A DNA stretch of 64,000 nt from Xenorhabdus innexi. GTDB lineage: Bacteria > Pseudomonadota > Gammaproteobacteria > Enterobacterales > Enterobacteriaceae. The stretch is from the NCBI RefSeq assembly GCF_002632485.1, contig NZ_NIBU01000011.1:1-64000 (forward strand). The letters run 5' to 3'. Shown here in pieces: positions 7,842 through 20,245 of this stretch. Position 1 is the first letter of the stretch. Each line of letters opens with the position of its first letter. The position numbers and the translations under genes were made by a program. The notes under the pieces were generated by a model that saw nothing but the letters and a program-made list of their open reading frames with translations, did not search any database and was not told the DNA's origin.

Positions 7842-8597
7842 ATGCCAGATCAATCGAAAGAAACTACCCATTTTGGTTTCCGTACCGTAGCTAAAGACGA
7901 AAAAAAAGATATGGTAGCGGAAGTATTCCACTCCGTTGCAGCAAAATATGATTTGATGAATGATTTGATGTCATTTGGTATTCATCGTATTTGGAAGCGC
8001 TTCACTATTGATGCAAGTGGCGTCCGTCGTGGTCATAAAGTTCTTGATCTGGCAGGTGGAACAGGGGATCTGACTGCGAAATTCTCCCGCCTTGTAGGAG
8101 AGAAAGGTGAGGTTGTACTGGCGGATATTAATGATTCCATGCTGAAAGTCGGCCGGGAAAAATTGCGTGATAACGGTATCGTCGGCAATGTCAGCTATGT
8201 TCAGGCTAATGCTGAAGAATTACCATTCCCGGATAACTATTTTGACTGTATTACTATTTCATTCGGTCTGCGTAACGTCACGGATAAAGACAAAGCCCTG
8301 CGTTCAATGTGCCGGGTTCTCAAACCTGGTGGGCGTTTATTAGTACTGGAATTCTCCAAACCCGTATTGGCGCCTTTAAGTAAGATTTATGACACCTATT
8401 CATTTCACATTCTACCGCGCATTGGTCAGGCGGTTGTTAAGGATGCAGACAGCTACCGTTATCTGACTGAATCCATCCGTATGCACCCTGATCAGGAAAC
8501 ATTAAAAACTATGATGGAAACTGCTGGCTTTGATCTGGTTTCCTACACCAATATGACTGGTGGAATTGTTGCACTGCATAAAGGGTTTAAATTCTGA
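7842..8597 (+). CDS. ubiE: Ubiquinone/menaquinone biosynthesis C-methyltransferase
   Basis: A 251-residue SAM-dependent methyltransferase, same length as E. coli UbiE. It C-methylates demethylmenaquinone and 2-octaprenyl-6-methoxy-benzoquinol. Signatures are [18 protein letters not shown], the SAM loop [10 protein letters not shown], and [14 protein letters not shown]. The open frame extends upstream to 7818, but ATG 7842 ([13 protein letters not shown]) matches the E. coli start. It is followed by ubiJ one base after its stop, so ubiE, ubiJ and ubiB are a tight operon. Confidence 0.97.
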   Translation: MPDQSKETTHFGFRTVAKDEKKDMVAEVFHSVAAKYDLMNDLMSFGIHRIWKRFTIDASGVRRGHKVLDLAGGTGDLTAKFSRLVGEKGEVVLADINDSMLKVGREKLRDNGIVGNVSYVQANAEELPFPDNYFDCITISFGLRNVTDKDKALRSMCRVLKPGGRLLVLEFSKPVLAPLSKIYDTYSFHILPRIGQAVVKDADSYRYLTESIRMHPDQETLKTMMETAGFDLVSYTNMTGGIVALHKGFKF

Positions 8598-8598
8598 C

Positions 8599-9252
8599 AT
8601 GGAAACTCCCTCATTAAGTCATAGTGTGAAGTCTACGGTACTGTTTCCGGTTTTAACCGCCTTTCTGGAAACAACGCTGAATCATTTGTTGTATCGGGAA
8701 ACGGTATTGAAATCCTCCCGTATGCGATTAGCGGGCAAAATTCTTTCCATCAAACTGAAAGAAATTGAAATGCCATTGGTATTGGTTTTCAGTGAAAGAC
8801 AGGTCGATGTTTTAAGTCAATGGTCAGAGCCTGCCGATTGTTCAATAAAAACCACACTACCAGCTCTGCTTAAATTACGTGATCGCCAATGCCTGTCATC
8901 TCTGATTAACAGCGGTGAAATTATTATTGAGGGAGATATGCAGGTTATTCAGCAGTGGTCAGCCCTGTTGGATATGTTGGAATGGGATCCTGCCCATTAT
9001 CTTTCGCCTTATGTCGGCGATATTGTGGCAGAAGGACTCAATCGGGTAGTGAAGAATGGTATCCGCTTTGCCTGCCATACTGCCTCAAAACAGAAAATTT
9101 ACCTGACAGAATCACTGACGGAAGAGTGGAAAATGACACCGGGTGCCTTGGAATTGGCTTATTTCAGCGAAGAAGTTAATGCTGTCGCCAATCAGCTGTC
9201 TGACGTGGAAAAACGTCTGGCAGCGATGGAGAAAAAATATGACGCCCAGTGA
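8599..9252 (+). CDS. ubiJ: Ubiquinone biosynthesis accessory factor UbiJ (SCP2 domain)
   Basis: A 217-residue protein (E. coli UbiJ, formerly YigP, 201) with an SCP2 lipid-binding domain in the first 110 residues, covering [10 protein letters not shown] and [19 protein letters not shown], and a coiled C-terminal tail ([16 protein letters not shown]). UbiJ with UbiK scaffolds the late soluble ubiquinone-making complex and binds its lipid intermediates. ATG 8599 starts one base after the ubiE stop. Its last 14 bases overlap the ubiB start, implying coupled translation. Confidence 0.93.
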   Translation: METPSLSHSVKSTVLFPVLTAFLETTLNHLLYRETVLKSSRMRLAGKILSIKLKEIEMPLVLVFSERQVDVLSQWSEPADCSIKTTLPALLKLRDRQCLSSLINSGEIIIEGDMQVIQQWSALLDMLEWDPAHYLSPYVGDIVAEGLNRVVKNGIRFACHTASKQKIYLTESLTEEWKMTPGALELAYFSEEVNAVANQLSDVEKRLAAMEKKYDAQ

Positions 9253-10867
9253 AATAAAGCGCCTTTATTTGATTATTAAGGTTTTGCTTACTTATGGATT
9301 GGATGAGCTGATTCCAAAAATCCGTCTGACATGGCCATTACGTTTTGGGCGTTATTTCCTGTTCTGGCTGCCTAACCGACACAAGGATAAACCACTCGGA
9401 GAGCGTTTACGTCTGGCATTACAGGAGCTTGGGCCGGTCTGGATTAAGCTTGGTCAGATGCTGTCTACTCGTCGGGATCTGTTTCCTCCGGCTATTGCTG
9501 ATCAGCTTTCCTTGTTGCAGGATCGCGTTATTTCCTTTGATGGTGGCATTGCCCGAAAATCTATCGAAACCGCATTAGGTGGAGATTTGGAAACATGGTT
9601 CGAAGATTTTGAGCTACAGCCTCTGGCTTCTGCTTCTATTGCTCAGGTGCACACGGCACGTCTGAAAGAGAACGGAAAAGATATCGTTATTAAAGTGATT
9701 CGCCCCGACATCCTACCTATTATAAAGGCGGATGTTCGGTTAATGTATCGTTTGGCGAATTTGGTTCCTTTATTACCAGATGGACGTCGTCTCCGCCCGC
9801 TTGAAGTCGTTCGCGAATATGAAAAAACGTTGCTTGATGAGTTGAACCTGCTGCGTGAAGCCGCAAACGCAATTCAACTGCGGCGTAATTTTGAAAATAG
9901 CCCGATGCTTTATGTACCGGAGGTTTATCCTGATTACTGTCGGGAAAATGTGCTGGTGATGGAGCGTATTTATGGTATTCCGGTATCCGATGTTGCGGCA
10001 TTGGAAGCACAGAACACCAATATGAAATTGCTTGCTGAACGTGGCGTACAAGTCTTTTTCACACAGGTCTTTCGTGACAGTTTTTTTCATGCTGATATGC
10101 ATCCGGGTAATATCTTTGTGAGTTATGAACGCCCGGAAGATCCCACTTATATCGGCATTGACTACGGTATTGTCGGCTCTCTGAATAAAGACGATAAACG
10201 TTATCTGGCTGAAAACTTTATTGCTTTCTTTAATCGTGATTATCGTAAGGTTGCTGAATTGCATGTCGATTCAGGCTGGGTTCCGGCAGACACGAATGTA
10301 GAAGATTTTGAGTTTGCTATCAGAACAGTCTGTGAACCTATTTTTGAAAAACCACTGGCAGATATTTCTTTTGGTCATGTGTTATTAAATCTTTTCAATA
10401 CTGCCCGTCGCTTTAATATGGCAGTACAGCCGCAGCTTGTTTTGTTGCAGAAAACACTTCTGTATGTAGAAGGGCTGGGGCGCCAGCTGTATCCACAACT
10501 TGATTTATGGAAAACTGCAAAGCCATTTCTGGAAGATTGGCTACATGATCAGGTTGGTATTCCGGCTATCATGCGCGCGTTTAAAGAGAAAGCACCCTAT
10601 TGGGCTGAAAAACTGCCGGAACTGCCTGAACTGGTCTATGGCACACTGCAACAACATAAACGTTTGCAAACAAGTATTGATCAGATATCACAGCAGTTAA
10701 AACAACAACGGAATAACCAACAGAAATCCCTTTACTTACTCGGAGTTGGTGCAACACTGTTTATCTGTGGTGGCCTGTTTTTTATCTCTAACCTGATTCA
10801 CATTGCTGCGGGATTAATGGGGGCGGGAGTAATATCGTGGACACTGGGCTGGTTTAAACTGAAATAG
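9239..10867 (+). CDS. ubiB: Ubiquinone biosynthesis regulatory kinase-like protein UbiB
   Basis: A 542-residue member of the ADCK/UbiB atypical kinase family (E. coli 546). Family marks are visible: KLGQ in the N-terminal extension, the alanine-rich loop [19 protein letters not shown] in the catalytic loop and IDYGIVG in place of the usual DFG. Two C-terminal membrane helices anchor it. UbiB ATPase activity is needed for ubiquinone synthesis, possibly for extracting or delivering lipid precursors. The start [10 protein letters not shown] at 9239 overlaps ubiJ. Confidence 0.96.
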   Translation: MTPSEIKRLYLIIKVLLTYGLDELIPKIRLTWPLRFGRYFLFWLPNRHKDKPLGERLRLALQELGPVWIKLGQMLSTRRDLFPPAIADQLSLLQDRVISFDGGIARKSIETALGGDLETWFEDFELQPLASASIAQVHTARLKENGKDIVIKVIRPDILPIIKADVRLMYRLANLVPLLPDGRRLRPLEVVREYEKTLLDELNLLREAANAIQLRRNFENSPMLYVPEVYPDYCRENVLVMERIYGIPVSDVAALEAQNTNMKLLAERGVQVFFTQVFRDSFFHADMHPGNIFVSYERPEDPTYIGIDYGIVGSLNKDDKRYLAENFIAFFNRDYRKVAELHVDSGWVPADTNVEDFEFAIRTVCEPIFEKPLADISFGHVLLNLFNTARRFNMAVQPQLVLLQKTLLYVEGLGRQLYPQLDLWKTAKPFLEDWLHDQVGIPAIMRAFKEKAPYWAEKLPELPELVYGTLQQHKRLQTSIDQISQQLKQQRNNQQKSLYLLGVGATLFICGGLFFISNLIHIAAGLMGAGVISWTLGWFKLK

Positions 10868-10976
10868 TTATTTCTGGCATTAATACATTCTGGCATGGTT
10901 GTTGTATTTTTGAACATAAGGCTCGTAGATTATCATAAAATTATTAACGTTTTTCACGAACATGAGGTAGATCAGT

Positions 10977-11231
10977 ATGGGCGGTATAGGTATTTGGCAA
11001 TTACTCATTATTGCTGTCATTGTTGTCTTGGTGTTCGGTACTAATAAGCTGCGTACCATAGGTTCAGATTTAGGCGAATCGATAAAAGGTTTCAAAAAAG
11101 CGATGAGTGACGATGAAAAGTCAGATCAGGCAGAAAAAAACAGCCATGATGCTGATTTTGAAACTAAAAATATTACTGATAAGCCTACAGCTGATCAATC
11201 TGAAAAACCAGAGAGCAAAAACAAAGAGTAG
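10977..11231 (+). CDS. tatA: Sec-independent protein translocase subunit TatA
   Basis: An 84-residue protein (E. coli 89). One N-terminal membrane helix begins [17 protein letters not shown], followed by the FG hinge, an amphipathic helix ([17 protein letters not shown]) and an acidic flexible tail. TatA polymerises to form the pore for folded twin-arginine substrates. A GAGGT ribosome site lies before ATG 10977. tatB starts 9 bases after the stop. Confidence 0.95.
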   Translation: MGGIGIWQLLIIAVIVVLVFGTNKLRTIGSDLGESIKGFKKAMSDDEKSDQAEKNSHDADFETKNITDKPTADQSEKPESKNKE

Positions 11232-11240
11232 GAATAAACC

Positions 11241-11624
11241 GTGTTTGACATTGGTTTTGGTGAACTGCTGTTGGTGCTGGTGCTTGGCCTGATTGTTCTG
11301 GGGCCGGAGCGTCTTCCTGTTGCTGTCAGAACAGTAGCAGGTTGGATTAGGGTATTACGCTCACTGGCGACAAATGTCCAGAATGAGCTGGCAAAAGAAT
11401 TAAAATTACAGGAACTTCAGGATAGCCTGAAGAAAGTAGAAGAAAAGGCAGAACTACAATCTCTCTCTCCAGAATTACAGGCATCAATGGATGAACTGAG
11501 GGAGGCGGCTGAATCGTTGAAAAAATCTTATCAGCTGACTCCTGAAGAAGCTAAAGAGCTGGAAGAAGATGAAACGCATTTTCATTCTCCTGAGTCTGAT
11601 AAAAAATCCAATAGTGAACACTAA
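11241..11624 (+). CDS. tatB: Sec-independent protein translocase subunit TatB
   Basis: A 127-residue protein with the TatB N-terminus: [25 protein letters not shown], split by the conserved glutamate and the GP hinge, then a long amphipathic and coiled region (about 40-105). E. coli TatB is 171 residues; the missing part is the variable C-terminal tail, which is dispensable in E. coli. TatB with TatC forms the receptor for twin-arginine signal peptides. Starts at GTG 11241, 3 bases before tatC after its stop. Confidence 0.94.
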   Translation: MFDIGFGELLLVLVLGLIVLGPERLPVAVRTVAGWIRVLRSLATNVQNELAKELKLQELQDSLKKVEEKAELQSLSPELQASMDELREAAESLKKSYQLTPEEAKELEEDETHFHSPESDKKSNSEH

Positions 11625-11627
11625 GAC

Positions 11628-12410
11628 ATGGCGATGGATGATACTCAACCTCTTATCAGTCACTTGATTGAACTTCGTAAGCGGATTTTGAATAGCCTGA
11701 TTACTGTGCTGGTGGTTTTTCTGGCGCTGGTTTATTTTTCTAACGATATTTACAGGCTTATTGCCGCACCCTTAATGGAACAGCTTCCTGCGGGAGCAAA
11801 TATGATTGCGACAGATGTCGCATCACCTTTTTTCACACCAATCAAGCTGACCATCATAGTATCAATTTTTGTATCTGCTCCCATGATCCTGTATCAGGTA
11901 TGGGCATTTGTTGCTCCGGCACTATATAAACATGAACGGCGTTTGGTTGTACCGTTACTACTATCCAGTAGCGTTTTATTCTATCTTGGGATGTTATTCG
12001 CTTACTTTATTGTATTTCCTCTGGTATTTGGTTTTTTTACCAAAACTGTTCCTACTGGGGTAATGATTGCGACAGATATCAGTAATTATCTGAGTTTTGT
12101 GATGGCGCTTTTCATGGCATTCGGTGTTGCATTTGAGGTGCCGATAGCGATTATTCTGCTGTGCTGGAGTGGGGTTGTTACTCCTGAATCCTTAAAAAGA
12201 AAACGCCCTTATATTTTGGTCGGAGCATTTGTGGTAGGGATGTTACTCACTCCCCCTGACGTTTTCTCACAGACTTTGCTGGCTGTGCCCATGTATTTGT
12301 TGTTTGAACTGGGGGTTCTGTTATCACAGTTTTATGTGGGAAAACGTAATCCATCTGAAAAGCAAAATGATTCTGAACGCCGCGATACAGGTGATAAACC
12401 GGGAGAATAA
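11628..12410 (+). CDS. tatC: Sec-independent protein translocase subunit TatC
   Basis: A 260-residue inner membrane protein with six hydrophobic segments. Typical motifs are the N-terminal [13 protein letters not shown], the periplasmic DVASPFFTP, the YKHERR loop that recognises the twin-arginine motif, and [12 protein letters not shown] near the C-terminus. It is the core receptor subunit of the Tat pathway. In E. coli tatD follows tatC; here the operon ends and hemB comes next. Confidence 0.96.
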   Translation: MAMDDTQPLISHLIELRKRILNSLITVLVVFLALVYFSNDIYRLIAAPLMEQLPAGANMIATDVASPFFTPIKLTIIVSIFVSAPMILYQVWAFVAPALYKHERRLVVPLLLSSSVLFYLGMLFAYFIVFPLVFGFFTKTVPTGVMIATDISNYLSFVMALFMAFGVAFEVPIAIILLCWSGVVTPESLKRKRPYILVGAFVVGMLLTPPDVFSQTLLAVPMYLLFELGVLLSQFYVGKRNPSEKQNDSERRDTGDKPGE

Positions 12411-12497
12411 CCCGCTGATTGTCGGCCACAATTATCATCAACAGATTGGTAATACTAAGATTAACAATCCTACAAGCAGCAAAGTGATGGAAAAATT

Positions 12498-12524
12498 AAC
12501 CCAGTATATTGCTGCTGGGTTTTT
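12498..12524 (+). terminator. Intrinsic terminator after tatC
   Basis: AACCCAG (12498-12504) and CTGGGTT (12515-12521) make a seven-pair stem followed by a T run. It separates the tat operon from hemB, whose ATG is only 17 bases further on, so hemB expression must come from a start upstream with read-through or from a promoter overlapping this hairpin. Confidence 0.75.
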
Positions 12525-12531
12525 ATATTAG

Positions 12532-13557
<1,026 letters not shown>

Positions 13558-13584
13558 TTTTTTTAAATAAAAAGAGTTAAGAGA

Positions 13585-13617
13585 AACGGATGAATAATAA
13601 AGAAATATTCATCCGTT
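13585..13617. terminator. Twelve-pair hairpin between convergent hemB and dxs
   Basis: AACGGATGAATA (13585-13596) pairs perfectly with TATTCATCCGTT (13606-13617) across nine bases. It lies between two convergent genes and probably serves both, although neither side has a strong T tract. Confidence 0.65.
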
Positions 13618-13625
13618 ATTGCATG

Positions 13626-15491
13626 TTATTGATTAAGATATTTTTCGATGGCATTTAAAATGCCAGCAGAATCTAATCCTAAATCAGAATGAATTTCTGA
13701 TTGCGTACCTTGCGGTATAAAGTAATCCGGTAATCCGAGGTTTAATATCGAAACTGAGCTGCCGGCCTGCACCAGGAGTTCATTAACCCCACTGCCTGCA
13801 CCGCCCATGATGGCATTTTCTTCCAGCGTCACCAGTAAATCATGTCGGGAAGCCACCTCCAGAACCAATTCTTTATCTAACGGTTTGACAAAGCGCATAT
13901 CAACAACAGTCGCATTCAGGGACTCAGCGGCCTGTAATGCGTTAGGCAGTAATGTACCAAAGTTCAGGATGGCAATTTTTTCCCCCTGACGGCGGATAAT
14001 TCCTTTGCCAATTGGTAATATTTCCAGTGATTGAAGTTCTGCACCTATGCCTGCACCACGTGGATAACGGACAGCAGCGGGACCATCCTGATAGTGGTAG
14101 CCGGTATGTAACATCTGTCGGCACTCATTTTCATCACTTGGTGCCATAATAACCATATTAGGAATACAGCGCAGGAATGAAAGATCGAAGGCTCCCTGAT
14201 GCGTTTGCCCATCAGCACCGACAATTCCGCCGCGGTCGATGGCAAACAGAACGGGTAAGTTCTGGATAGCAACGTCATGGATCAGCTGATCATAAGCACG
14301 TTGCAGGAAAGTAGAATAAATCGCGACAACAGGCTTATATCCACCAATTGCCAGACCTGCTGCGAATGTCACTGCATGCTGTTCGGCAATGGCAACATCA
14401 AAGTATTGTTCAGGATATTCACGGGAGAAACGCACCATACCTGAGCCTTCTCTCATAGCAGGTGTGATCGCCATAAGTTTTTTGTCAGTGGCTGCTTCTT
14501 CGCATAACCACTCACCAAAAATTTTTGAGAATGTCGGACGGGTATCTGAACTCTTTGGCAGGAAACCTGTTGATGGATCAAATTTAGGGACAGCATGCCA
14601 ACTGATAGGGTCTTTTTCTGCAGGAGCATATCCACGGCCTTTTTTGGTCATGATATGCAGAAATTGTGGCCCTTTCAGTTCACTCATATTTTTTAGTGTC
14701 TGAGTTAATGCCAGCACATCATGGCCATCAACAGGGCCGATATAGTTAAACCCAAGCTCTTCGAACAAGGTGCCGGGCACAACCATACCTTTGAGATGTT
14801 CTTCGGTCTTTTTCAGTAATTCTTTAATAGGAGGCAGGCCTGAAAAGACTTTTTTGCCGCTTTCGCGCAGCGTTGTATACAGCTTACCGGAAAGAAGTTG
14901 TGCCAGATGATTATTCAGTGCGCCGACGTTCTCGGATATCGACATCTCATTGTCATTGAGAATGACAAGCATATCGGGATCGATAGCTCCGGCATGGTTC
15001 ATGGCTTCAAAAGCCATACCCGCAGTAATGGCTCCATCACCAATCACACAAACTGTTTTGCGGCCTTTGCCTTCATGTTTTGCAGCAATTGCCATACCCA
15101 AGCCAGCACTGATTGAGGTTGATGAGTGCCCGACACACAGTGTGTCATATTCACTTTCATTCCGCCACGGGAAAGGATGGAGGCCATTTTTCTGGCGGAT
15201 AGTGTTGATACGGTCACGACGCCCGGTCAGAATTTTATGTGGGTATGCCTGATGACCGACATCCCAGACTAAATTGTCGAATGGCGTCTTATAAACATAA
15301 TGGAGTGCGACCGTCAATTCGATAGTTCCAAGGCCGGAAGCAAAGTGGCCGCTGGAGCGACTGACACTGTTTAGCAAAAATTGGCGCAGTTCATCGCATA
15401 ACTTTGGCAAGGTGTCTTTAGGTAGCAGGCGAAGCTCTTCAGGGGTTTCCGCCAATGCCAATGTTGGATATTTCGCTATATCAATGCTCAT
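13626..15491 (-). CDS. dxs: 1-deoxy-D-xylulose-5-phosphate synthase
   Basis: A 621-residue thiamine-diphosphate enzyme (E. coli 620) that condenses pyruvate and glyceraldehyde 3-phosphate in the first step of the MEP isoprenoid pathway. It shows the ThDP motif from [18 protein letters not shown] to LNDNEMSIS, the central [15 protein letters not shown] with the catalytic glutamate, and [18 protein letters not shown]. ispA lies 157 bases upstream on the same strand, as in the E. coli xseB-ispA-dxs order. Confidence 0.97.
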   Translation of the reverse strand: MSIDIAKYPTLALAETPEELRLLPKDTLPKLCDELRQFLLNSVSRSSGHFASGLGTIELTVALHYVYKTPFDNLVWDVGHQAYPHKILTGRRDRINTIRQKNGLHPFPWRNESEYDTLCVGHSSTSISAGLGMAIAAKHEGKGRKTVCVIGDGAITAGMAFEAMNHAGAIDPDMLVILNDNEMSISENVGALNNHLAQLLSGKLYTTLRESGKKVFSGLPPIKELLKKTEEHLKGMVVPGTLFEELGFNYIGPVDGHDVLALTQTLKNMSELKGPQFLHIMTKKGRGYAPAEKDPISWHAVPKFDPSTGFLPKSSDTRPTFSKIFGEWLCEEAATDKKLMAITPAMREGSGMVRFSREYPEQYFDVAIAEQHAVTFAAGLAIGGYKPVVAIYSTFLQRAYDQLIHDVAIQNLPVLFAIDRGGIVGADGQTHQGAFDLSFLRCIPNMVIMAPSDENECRQMLHTGYHYQDGPAAVRYPRGAGIGAELQSLEILPIGKGIIRRQGEKIAILNFGTLLPNALQAAESLNATVVDMRFVKPLDKELVLEVASRHDLLVTLEENAIMGGAGSGVNELLVQAGSSVSILNLGLPDYFIPQGTQSEIHSDLGLDSAGILNAIEKYLNQ

Positions 15492-15648
15492 GCTATGCCT
15501 GTTAAAATGCTATGCACGTTATAAATTGAAGATTAAGAACCCTGATATTATTAGCATCTAATTGCGGGGGTTCTCCCTAGAAGGCCATATTTTATTTTGA
15601 AGTTATGTAACCGATAACTTATAAATCTGCGGTTGTCATGACCTGTTT

Positions 15649-16566
15649 TTAGCTGTTTCTCTCTATGATGAAACCCGCCAACCGTTTTAGAGTCACAGTA
15701 TTATAGGATTGTTTTTCCAGTTCTGTGAGTGCGGCAATAGCATCTTCATAAAGATCTCTGGCTTTTTTCTGAGCTTGCTCTAATCCCAATAATGCAGGAT
15801 AAGTGCTTTTGCCGAGTTGCTGATCGTTCCCCTGACGTTTACCGATAATTTCTGTCTTGCCGATGACATCCAGAATATCATCGTGAACCTGAAACGCGAG
15901 GCCGATTGCCTGAGCATACTGATCGAGCAAAGGCAATACTTCCCGTCCGCGAGCACCCGCACTATATGCTCCAAGCCTTACCGCACAACGAATGAGTGCG
16001 CCTGTTTTGTGTAGGTGAATTTTTTCCAGAGCAGCCAGATCAATCTGCTTGCCTTCAGCCTGTAAGTCCAGTGATTGCCCGCCGCACATACCAGCAAGAC
16101 CACTGGATGTCGCTAATTCTGCAACCATCTCAAGGCGATCAGATAATTCGATGCTTGGCATATCGTGTTTTGACAGGATCTCAAATGCCAACGACTGCAA
16201 AGCATCTCCGGCCAGAATGGCATAATTCTCACCAAATTTTATATGGCAAGTAGGCTGACCACGGCGTAGATCATCGTTGTCCATTGCGGGTAAATCGTCA
16301 TGGATCAGAGAGTAGGCGTGAATGCACTCTATCGCGAGGGCAGGTGCATCAAGGCTTTCTTTGGACACGCCGAGCATTTCACCAACCACGTAAACCAGAA
16401 ATGGTCGCAGCCGTTTTCCTCCCAGTACGGCACCGTGTTGCATAACCATCGCTAACGGGCTGTTTAAAGAGGGCAATGAAGAAAATGTTACTATCAACTT
16501 ATCATTGATATGCTGCTGGAAATTGCTTAACTGCTCTTCAAAAGGAGACTTACACTGTTCAGACAT
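15649..16566 (-). CDS. ispA: Farnesyl diphosphate synthase
   Basis: A 305-residue trans-prenyltransferase (E. coli 299). The first aspartate-rich motif DDLPAMDNDD begins at D90 and the second is DDILD; GGKRLRPFLV binds the allylic diphosphate. It makes geranyl and farnesyl diphosphate for quinone, undecaprenyl and heme O chains. The frame extends further upstream, but ATG 16566 (MSEQCKSPF) matches E. coli in position and lies four bases after the xseB stop. Likely cotranscribed with xseB. Confidence 0.96.
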   Translation of the reverse strand: MSEQCKSPFEEQLSNFQQHINDKLIVTFSSLPSLNSPLAMVMQHGAVLGGKRLRPFLVYVVGEMLGVSKESLDAPALAIECIHAYSLIHDDLPAMDNDDLRRGQPTCHIKFGENYAILAGDALQSLAFEILSKHDMPSIELSDRLEMVAELATSSGLAGMCGGQSLDLQAEGKQIDLAALEKIHLHKTGALIRCAVRLGAYSAGARGREVLPLLDQYAQAIGLAFQVHDDILDVIGKTEIIGKRQGNDQQLGKSTYPALLGLEQAQKKARDLYEDAIAALTELEKQSYNTVTLKRLAGFIIERNS

Positions 16567-16570
16567 AAAG

Positions 16571-16828
16571 TTACTCAGCATCAGGAGAAAATTCATCAAG
16601 CGGCGATTGCGCATCATTACTTAATAGAATTTGCACGCGTTGTTCCGCTTGTTGGAGGGTTTTCTGCCCTTGTCTTGCAAGTTGGATCCCGCGTTCAAAT
16701 TCATTTAATGCATCCTCTAAAGGAAGCTCCCCTGATTCCAGCCGAATGACGATTTCCTCCAGCTCTTTCAGGGATGTTTCAAAAGTCGGTGCCTGCTCGG
16801 TTGCTGATGTTCGGTTTGCCTTAGACAT
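16571..16828 (-). CDS. xseB: Exodeoxyribonuclease VII small subunit
   Basis: An 85-residue protein with the XseB fold: [18 protein letters not shown] followed by [19 protein letters not shown] and a charged tail. With XseA it forms the nuclease that degrades single-stranded DNA. First gene of the xseB-ispA(-dxs) unit, diverging from thiI. Confidence 0.95.
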   Translation of the reverse strand: MSKANRTSATEQAPTFETSLKELEEIVIRLESGELPLEDALNEFERGIQLARQGQKTLQQAEQRVQILLSNDAQSPLDEFSPDAE

Positions 16829-17076
16829 AATGATTTAATTGTATGATTATTTAACGAATTACGCTGAAGCTAATTCGTTATAGAATTGCAGAGTACCCTA
16901 CTACACTGAAAGAAATAAATCATTCGTTACTACTGTTTTTTTACAGACAAACTGTTTTTTTACAGGAGATATAATGAGATAGTGTTATACTCTACGCCCT
17001 ATCCAACTGACTACTTAAGAACAATCATTGGTACTGCTTGTGATAGTTCAATACTGAATGACTACTATATCTTACT

Positions 17077-18525
17077 ATGAAGTTTATCATTAAATTATTC
17101 CCAGAAATTACGATCAAGAGCCAGACTGTCCGTTTGCGCTTTATTAAAATTCTTGCCAGCAATATCCGTAATGTACTGAAAACATTCGGAGAGGGAATTG
17201 CTGTTGTTCGCCATTGGGATAATATAGAAGTTCGGGCTAAAAATGATAACCTAGGTGCAGAAATTTGTGATGCACTAACACGTATTCCGGGTATCCATCA
17301 TATCCTGCAAGTAGAAGAGCGAGAGTTTCGTGACTTGCATCATATCTTTGAACAAACTTACGAAACATATGGGCATTTACTGCACGAAAAAACGTTTTGT
17401 GTCCGTGTGAAGCGCCGGGGTAAACACAGTTTCACTTCCAATGAAGCTGAGCGGTATATTGGCGGCGGCCTGAACCAGCATATTGAATCTGCCAAAGTGA
17501 AACTGACTCATCCAGATGTGACAGTCAATCTGGAAATTAATCAGGATCAACTGGTTCTGGTTAAAGCCCGTCACCCGGGGATTGGCGGATTCCCTATCGG
17601 AACTCAGGAAGACGTTCTTTCGCTTATTTCTGGTGGGTTTGATTCCGGTGTGTCCAGCTATATGCTGATGCGTCGTGGCTGCCGTGTCCACTATTGCTTC
17701 TTCAATCTTGGTGGCTCTGCCCATGAAATTGGCGTGAAACAGGTGGCGCATTATTTGTGGAACCGATTTGGTAGTTCTCACAAAGTTCGTTTTGTTGCTG
17801 TCGATTTTGAACCGGTTGTCGCAGAAATTCTGGAAAAAGTGGATGACGGTCAAATGGGGGTTGTGCTTAAGAGAATGATGGTCAGAGCCGCCTCCAAAAT
17901 TGCAGAGCGTTATGGCGTACAGGCAATTGTGACAGGAGAAGCATTGGGGCAGGTATCCAGCCAGACTCTGACTAACCTGAGACTGATTGATAATGCTTCA
18001 GATACGCTGATCCTTCGTCCTCTTATTTCTCATGATAAAGAGCACATTATTAAGTTGGCTCGTGAGATCGGCACCGAAGATTTTGCCCGGACTATGCCAG
18101 AGTTCTGTGGTGTGATCTCTAAAAGCCCTACGGTGAAAGCAGTTAAAGCCAAAATTGAGGCAGAAGAAGATAAGTTTAATTTCGATATTCTGAACCATGT
18201 GATCAGTGAAGCTCAAAATCTGGATATCCGTCAGATTGCTGAGCAGGCTGGTGAGCAGGTTGTGGAAGTCGAAATGGTGACTGAATTTTCTACTGATGAT
18301 GTGTTGCTGGATATCCGCTCCCCAGATGAACAGGATGACCGTCCGCTGAAAATGGAAGGTATTGATATCCATTCACTGCCTTTCTATAAACTGAGTACTC
18401 AATTTGGTGATTTGCCGAAAGAAAAAAACTACCTGTTGTATTGTGAGCGTGGGGTGATGAGCCGTTTACAGGCGCTTTATCTGCGTGAGCAGGGTTTCCA
18501 GAATGTGAAGGTTTATCGCCCTTAA
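17077..18525 (+). CDS. thiI: tRNA 4-thiouridine / thiazole synthesis sulfurtransferase ThiI
   Basis: A 482-residue protein, same length as E. coli ThiI. Domain order is an N-terminal ferredoxin-like plus THUMP domain (1-165), the ATP-binding PP-loop [11 protein letters not shown] near residue 185, and a C-terminal rhodanese domain with catalytic C456 in YCERGVMS. It transfers sulfur from IscS to U8 of tRNA and to ThiS for thiazole. The rhodanese domain means this is the long enterobacterial form active in both jobs. Confidence 0.97.
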   Translation: MKFIIKLFPEITIKSQTVRLRFIKILASNIRNVLKTFGEGIAVVRHWDNIEVRAKNDNLGAEICDALTRIPGIHHILQVEEREFRDLHHIFEQTYETYGHLLHEKTFCVRVKRRGKHSFTSNEAERYIGGGLNQHIESAKVKLTHPDVTVNLEINQDQLVLVKARHPGIGGFPIGTQEDVLSLISGGFDSGVSSYMLMRRGCRVHYCFFNLGGSAHEIGVKQVAHYLWNRFGSSHKVRFVAVDFEPVVAEILEKVDDGQMGVVLKRMMVRAASKIAERYGVQAIVTGEALGQVSSQTLTNLRLIDNASDTLILRPLISHDKEHIIKLAREIGTEDFARTMPEFCGVISKSPTVKAVKAKIEAEEDKFNFDILNHVISEAQNLDIRQIAEQAGEQVVEVEMVTEFSTDDVLLDIRSPDEQDDRPLKMEGIDIHSLPFYKLSTQFGDLPKEKNYLLYCERGVMSRLQALYLREQGFQNVKVYRP

Positions 18526-18540
18526 TCTGGAATTATATAG

Positions 18541-18571
18541 GCTGCTGGCCTCATAGATTTTTACCAGCAGC
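18541..18571. terminator. Hairpin between convergent thiI and yajL
   Basis: GCTGCTGG (18541-18548) pairs with CCAGCAGC (18564-18571) across a 15-base, T-rich loop. Placed between convergent genes; probably a shared terminator. Confidence 0.5.
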
Positions 18572-18589
18572 TTATTATTAACAGAACAA

Positions 18590-19186
18590 TTACTGTAGAT
18601 TTTGGTAGTTGTTGATTCCGGGAGGAAGAACTAACTGAGCGGCAACCTCTGCGGCGATAGTTTTTCCTTTCAAAAGCTCAATGAGTTTTAGAGCGAAGTC
18701 AAAAGCAGTCGCAGGCCCCTGACTGGTCAGCAGATTAACCCTTTCATCAAAATAAACCCGCCGATCTATCCATTTTTCTGGCGCTATTTTATCTTTCATA
18801 CCGGGATACCCGGTCATATTGCCAAGCGGAAAAAGTTGATGATATTCCAGTACAATAGCCGGTGATGCACAAATTGCAGCAATGATTTTTCCCTGACTTT
18901 GTGCCGTACGAATTTTTTCCACTACTAACAGGCTATCACGAAAACATTCTGCTCCTTTTATTCCGCCCGGTAAGACAATGGCATCAAAATCCTCATCAAC
19001 AACTTCTACCAGAGCAGTATCTGCAACAAGTTTAACACCACGTGAGCAGGTTAATATCAGCGCCCCGTCTGTGGCTGTGCTGGCGATGGTAACGCTAATA
19101 CCGGCTCTGACCAGTAAATCAATAGTTGTAACAGCTTCGGTTTCTTCACTGCCGTGCGCGAGACAAATGAGAACTGAGGTGTTCAT
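18590..19186 (-). CDS. yajL: Protein deglycase / chaperone YajL (DJ-1 family)
   Basis: A 198-residue DJ-1/PfpI-superfamily protein (E. coli YajL 196). The nucleophile elbow AAICASPAI carries the conserved cysteine, and the family glutamate is in HGSEETEAV. YajL is reported to repair glycated or oxidised proteins and to act as an oxidative-stress chaperone. Its first 41 bases overlap the 3' end of panE in another frame, so the two genes are likely translated from one message. Confidence 0.93.
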   Translation of the reverse strand: MNTSVLICLAHGSEETEAVTTIDLLVRAGISVTIASTATDGALILTCSRGVKLVADTALVEVVDEDFDAIVLPGGIKGAECFRDSLLVVEKIRTAQSQGKIIAAICASPAIVLEYHQLFPLGNMTGYPGMKDKIAPEKWIDRRVYFDERVNLLTSQGPATAFDFALKLIELLKGKTIAAEVAAQLVLPPGINNYQNLQ

Positions 19187-20063
19187 ATTCCTCCTCCTTT
19201 CGCTTGATATAACGATAAATCCGTGTGTTTTCTGTCAGTATCAGCCCATGTATACGGGCTCGCTTTAGCAGAAAACCAGTAATGTAGTCTATTTCAGTAC
19301 GTCTCTGTGAACGAATATCCTGCCGCATAGATGAAGAGTTTTCTGATGTCTGCTTGATGATATCCATAACGTAATCAATAAGTGACTGTCTGGAGATCTG
19401 GATGCCATCATGTTTCATTACCTGATGGACTTCATCGCATAATGAACGGACTTTAACGATATGGTGTAATAACCCGCCATTTCTGCAATCGTAAAGTACG
19501 GTGAGTGGGTTGATAATGCAGTTTGCTGCAAGTTTTAGCCAGCTGATAGCATAAATATCGTTGCTCCAGATAACGTCAGGCAGGGCATTGTGCAGAATAT
19601 TCGCTAATACACGGAATTTATCTGATTCAGGTATTGCAGTGCCGATTTGGGTTATTCCCTGTGATTTATGATAAACAATACCATTTTCCTGATAGGCTCC
19701 ATGAGTCGTCACGCCAGATAAAACAGGATTGGGTAGAGGTAAAAGCTCATCTTGGGTTCCCATTCCATTATGCAGTAACAAAATCGGGCAATCGGGAGAA
19801 AGTTTGGGGGCGAGATCATTGATAGCATCGGGAACTTGCCAGGCTTTCAGGCAAACAATCAATAGCTCACTTTCAGCAAGATGCCTTTCATTATTGGCAA
19901 GGAATTGCTGCTCAAATGTTTTATTTTGAAAATGATTAATATGAACAACGAACGAAGAAGGTGGAGGGAGCTTTAACCATGCCTGAACTTGATGTTGTTG
20001 TTCAGACAAGGCAGCAAGCCATAATTTGCCTATGGCACCACAGCCAAGAACAGTTATTTTCAT
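19146..20063 (-). CDS. panE: 2-dehydropantoate 2-reductase
   Basis: A 305-residue NADPH-dependent ketopantoate reductase (E. coli 303) of pantothenate synthesis. The N-terminal nucleotide-binding motif is [11 protein letters not shown], the catalytic lysine lies in [15 protein letters not shown] and the conserved glutamate in [10 protein letters not shown]. The start MKITVLGCG at 20063 has an AAGGAAG ribosome site; an upstream extension to 20162 lacks homology. The gene overlaps yajL by 41 bases. Confidence 0.95.
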   Translation of the reverse strand: MKITVLGCGAIGKLWLAALSEQQHQVQAWLKLPPPSSFVVHINHFQNKTFEQQFLANNERHLAESELLIVCLKAWQVPDAINDLAPKLSPDCPILLLHNGMGTQDELLPLPNPVLSGVTTHGAYQENGIVYHKSQGITQIGTAIPESDKFRVLANILHNALPDVIWSNDIYAISWLKLAANCIINPLTVLYDCRNGGLLHHIVKVRSLCDEVHQVMKHDGIQISRQSLIDYVMDIIKQTSENSSSMRQDIRSQRRTEIDYITGFLLKRARIHGLILTENTRIYRYIKRKEEEYEHLSSHLSRARQ

Positions 20064-20245
20064 TGTTCTTCCTTGAGAGATGCGTTCATCGGGAATATTT
20101 AAATTAGGCTGATTTTGCATAAATCTCAAACGACCTAAGATCGCGTAAATCAGAAAGATCACTTAGCCTGAGAAGTATAGATCTTTTGCCAATAATGGAA
20201 AGCGGTTATCATGCCGGATTATTGATTAGCTGGAGGTGACTGGTA

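Noticed and set aside
9773-10264. 163-codon frame antisense to ubiB
   Set aside because: Inside a well-supported gene; no homology or start signal.
12304-12531. 75-codon frame spanning the tatC end and its terminator, considered as a tatD remnant
   Set aside because: No TatD motif is visible and it runs through the terminator hairpin.
15492-15648. Possible riboswitch between ispA and dxs, because Dxs uses thiamine diphosphate
   Set aside because: A seven-pair inverted repeat (15536-15542 with 15568-15574) is present, but no conserved TPP riboswitch segments (such as the CTGAGA box) could be found.
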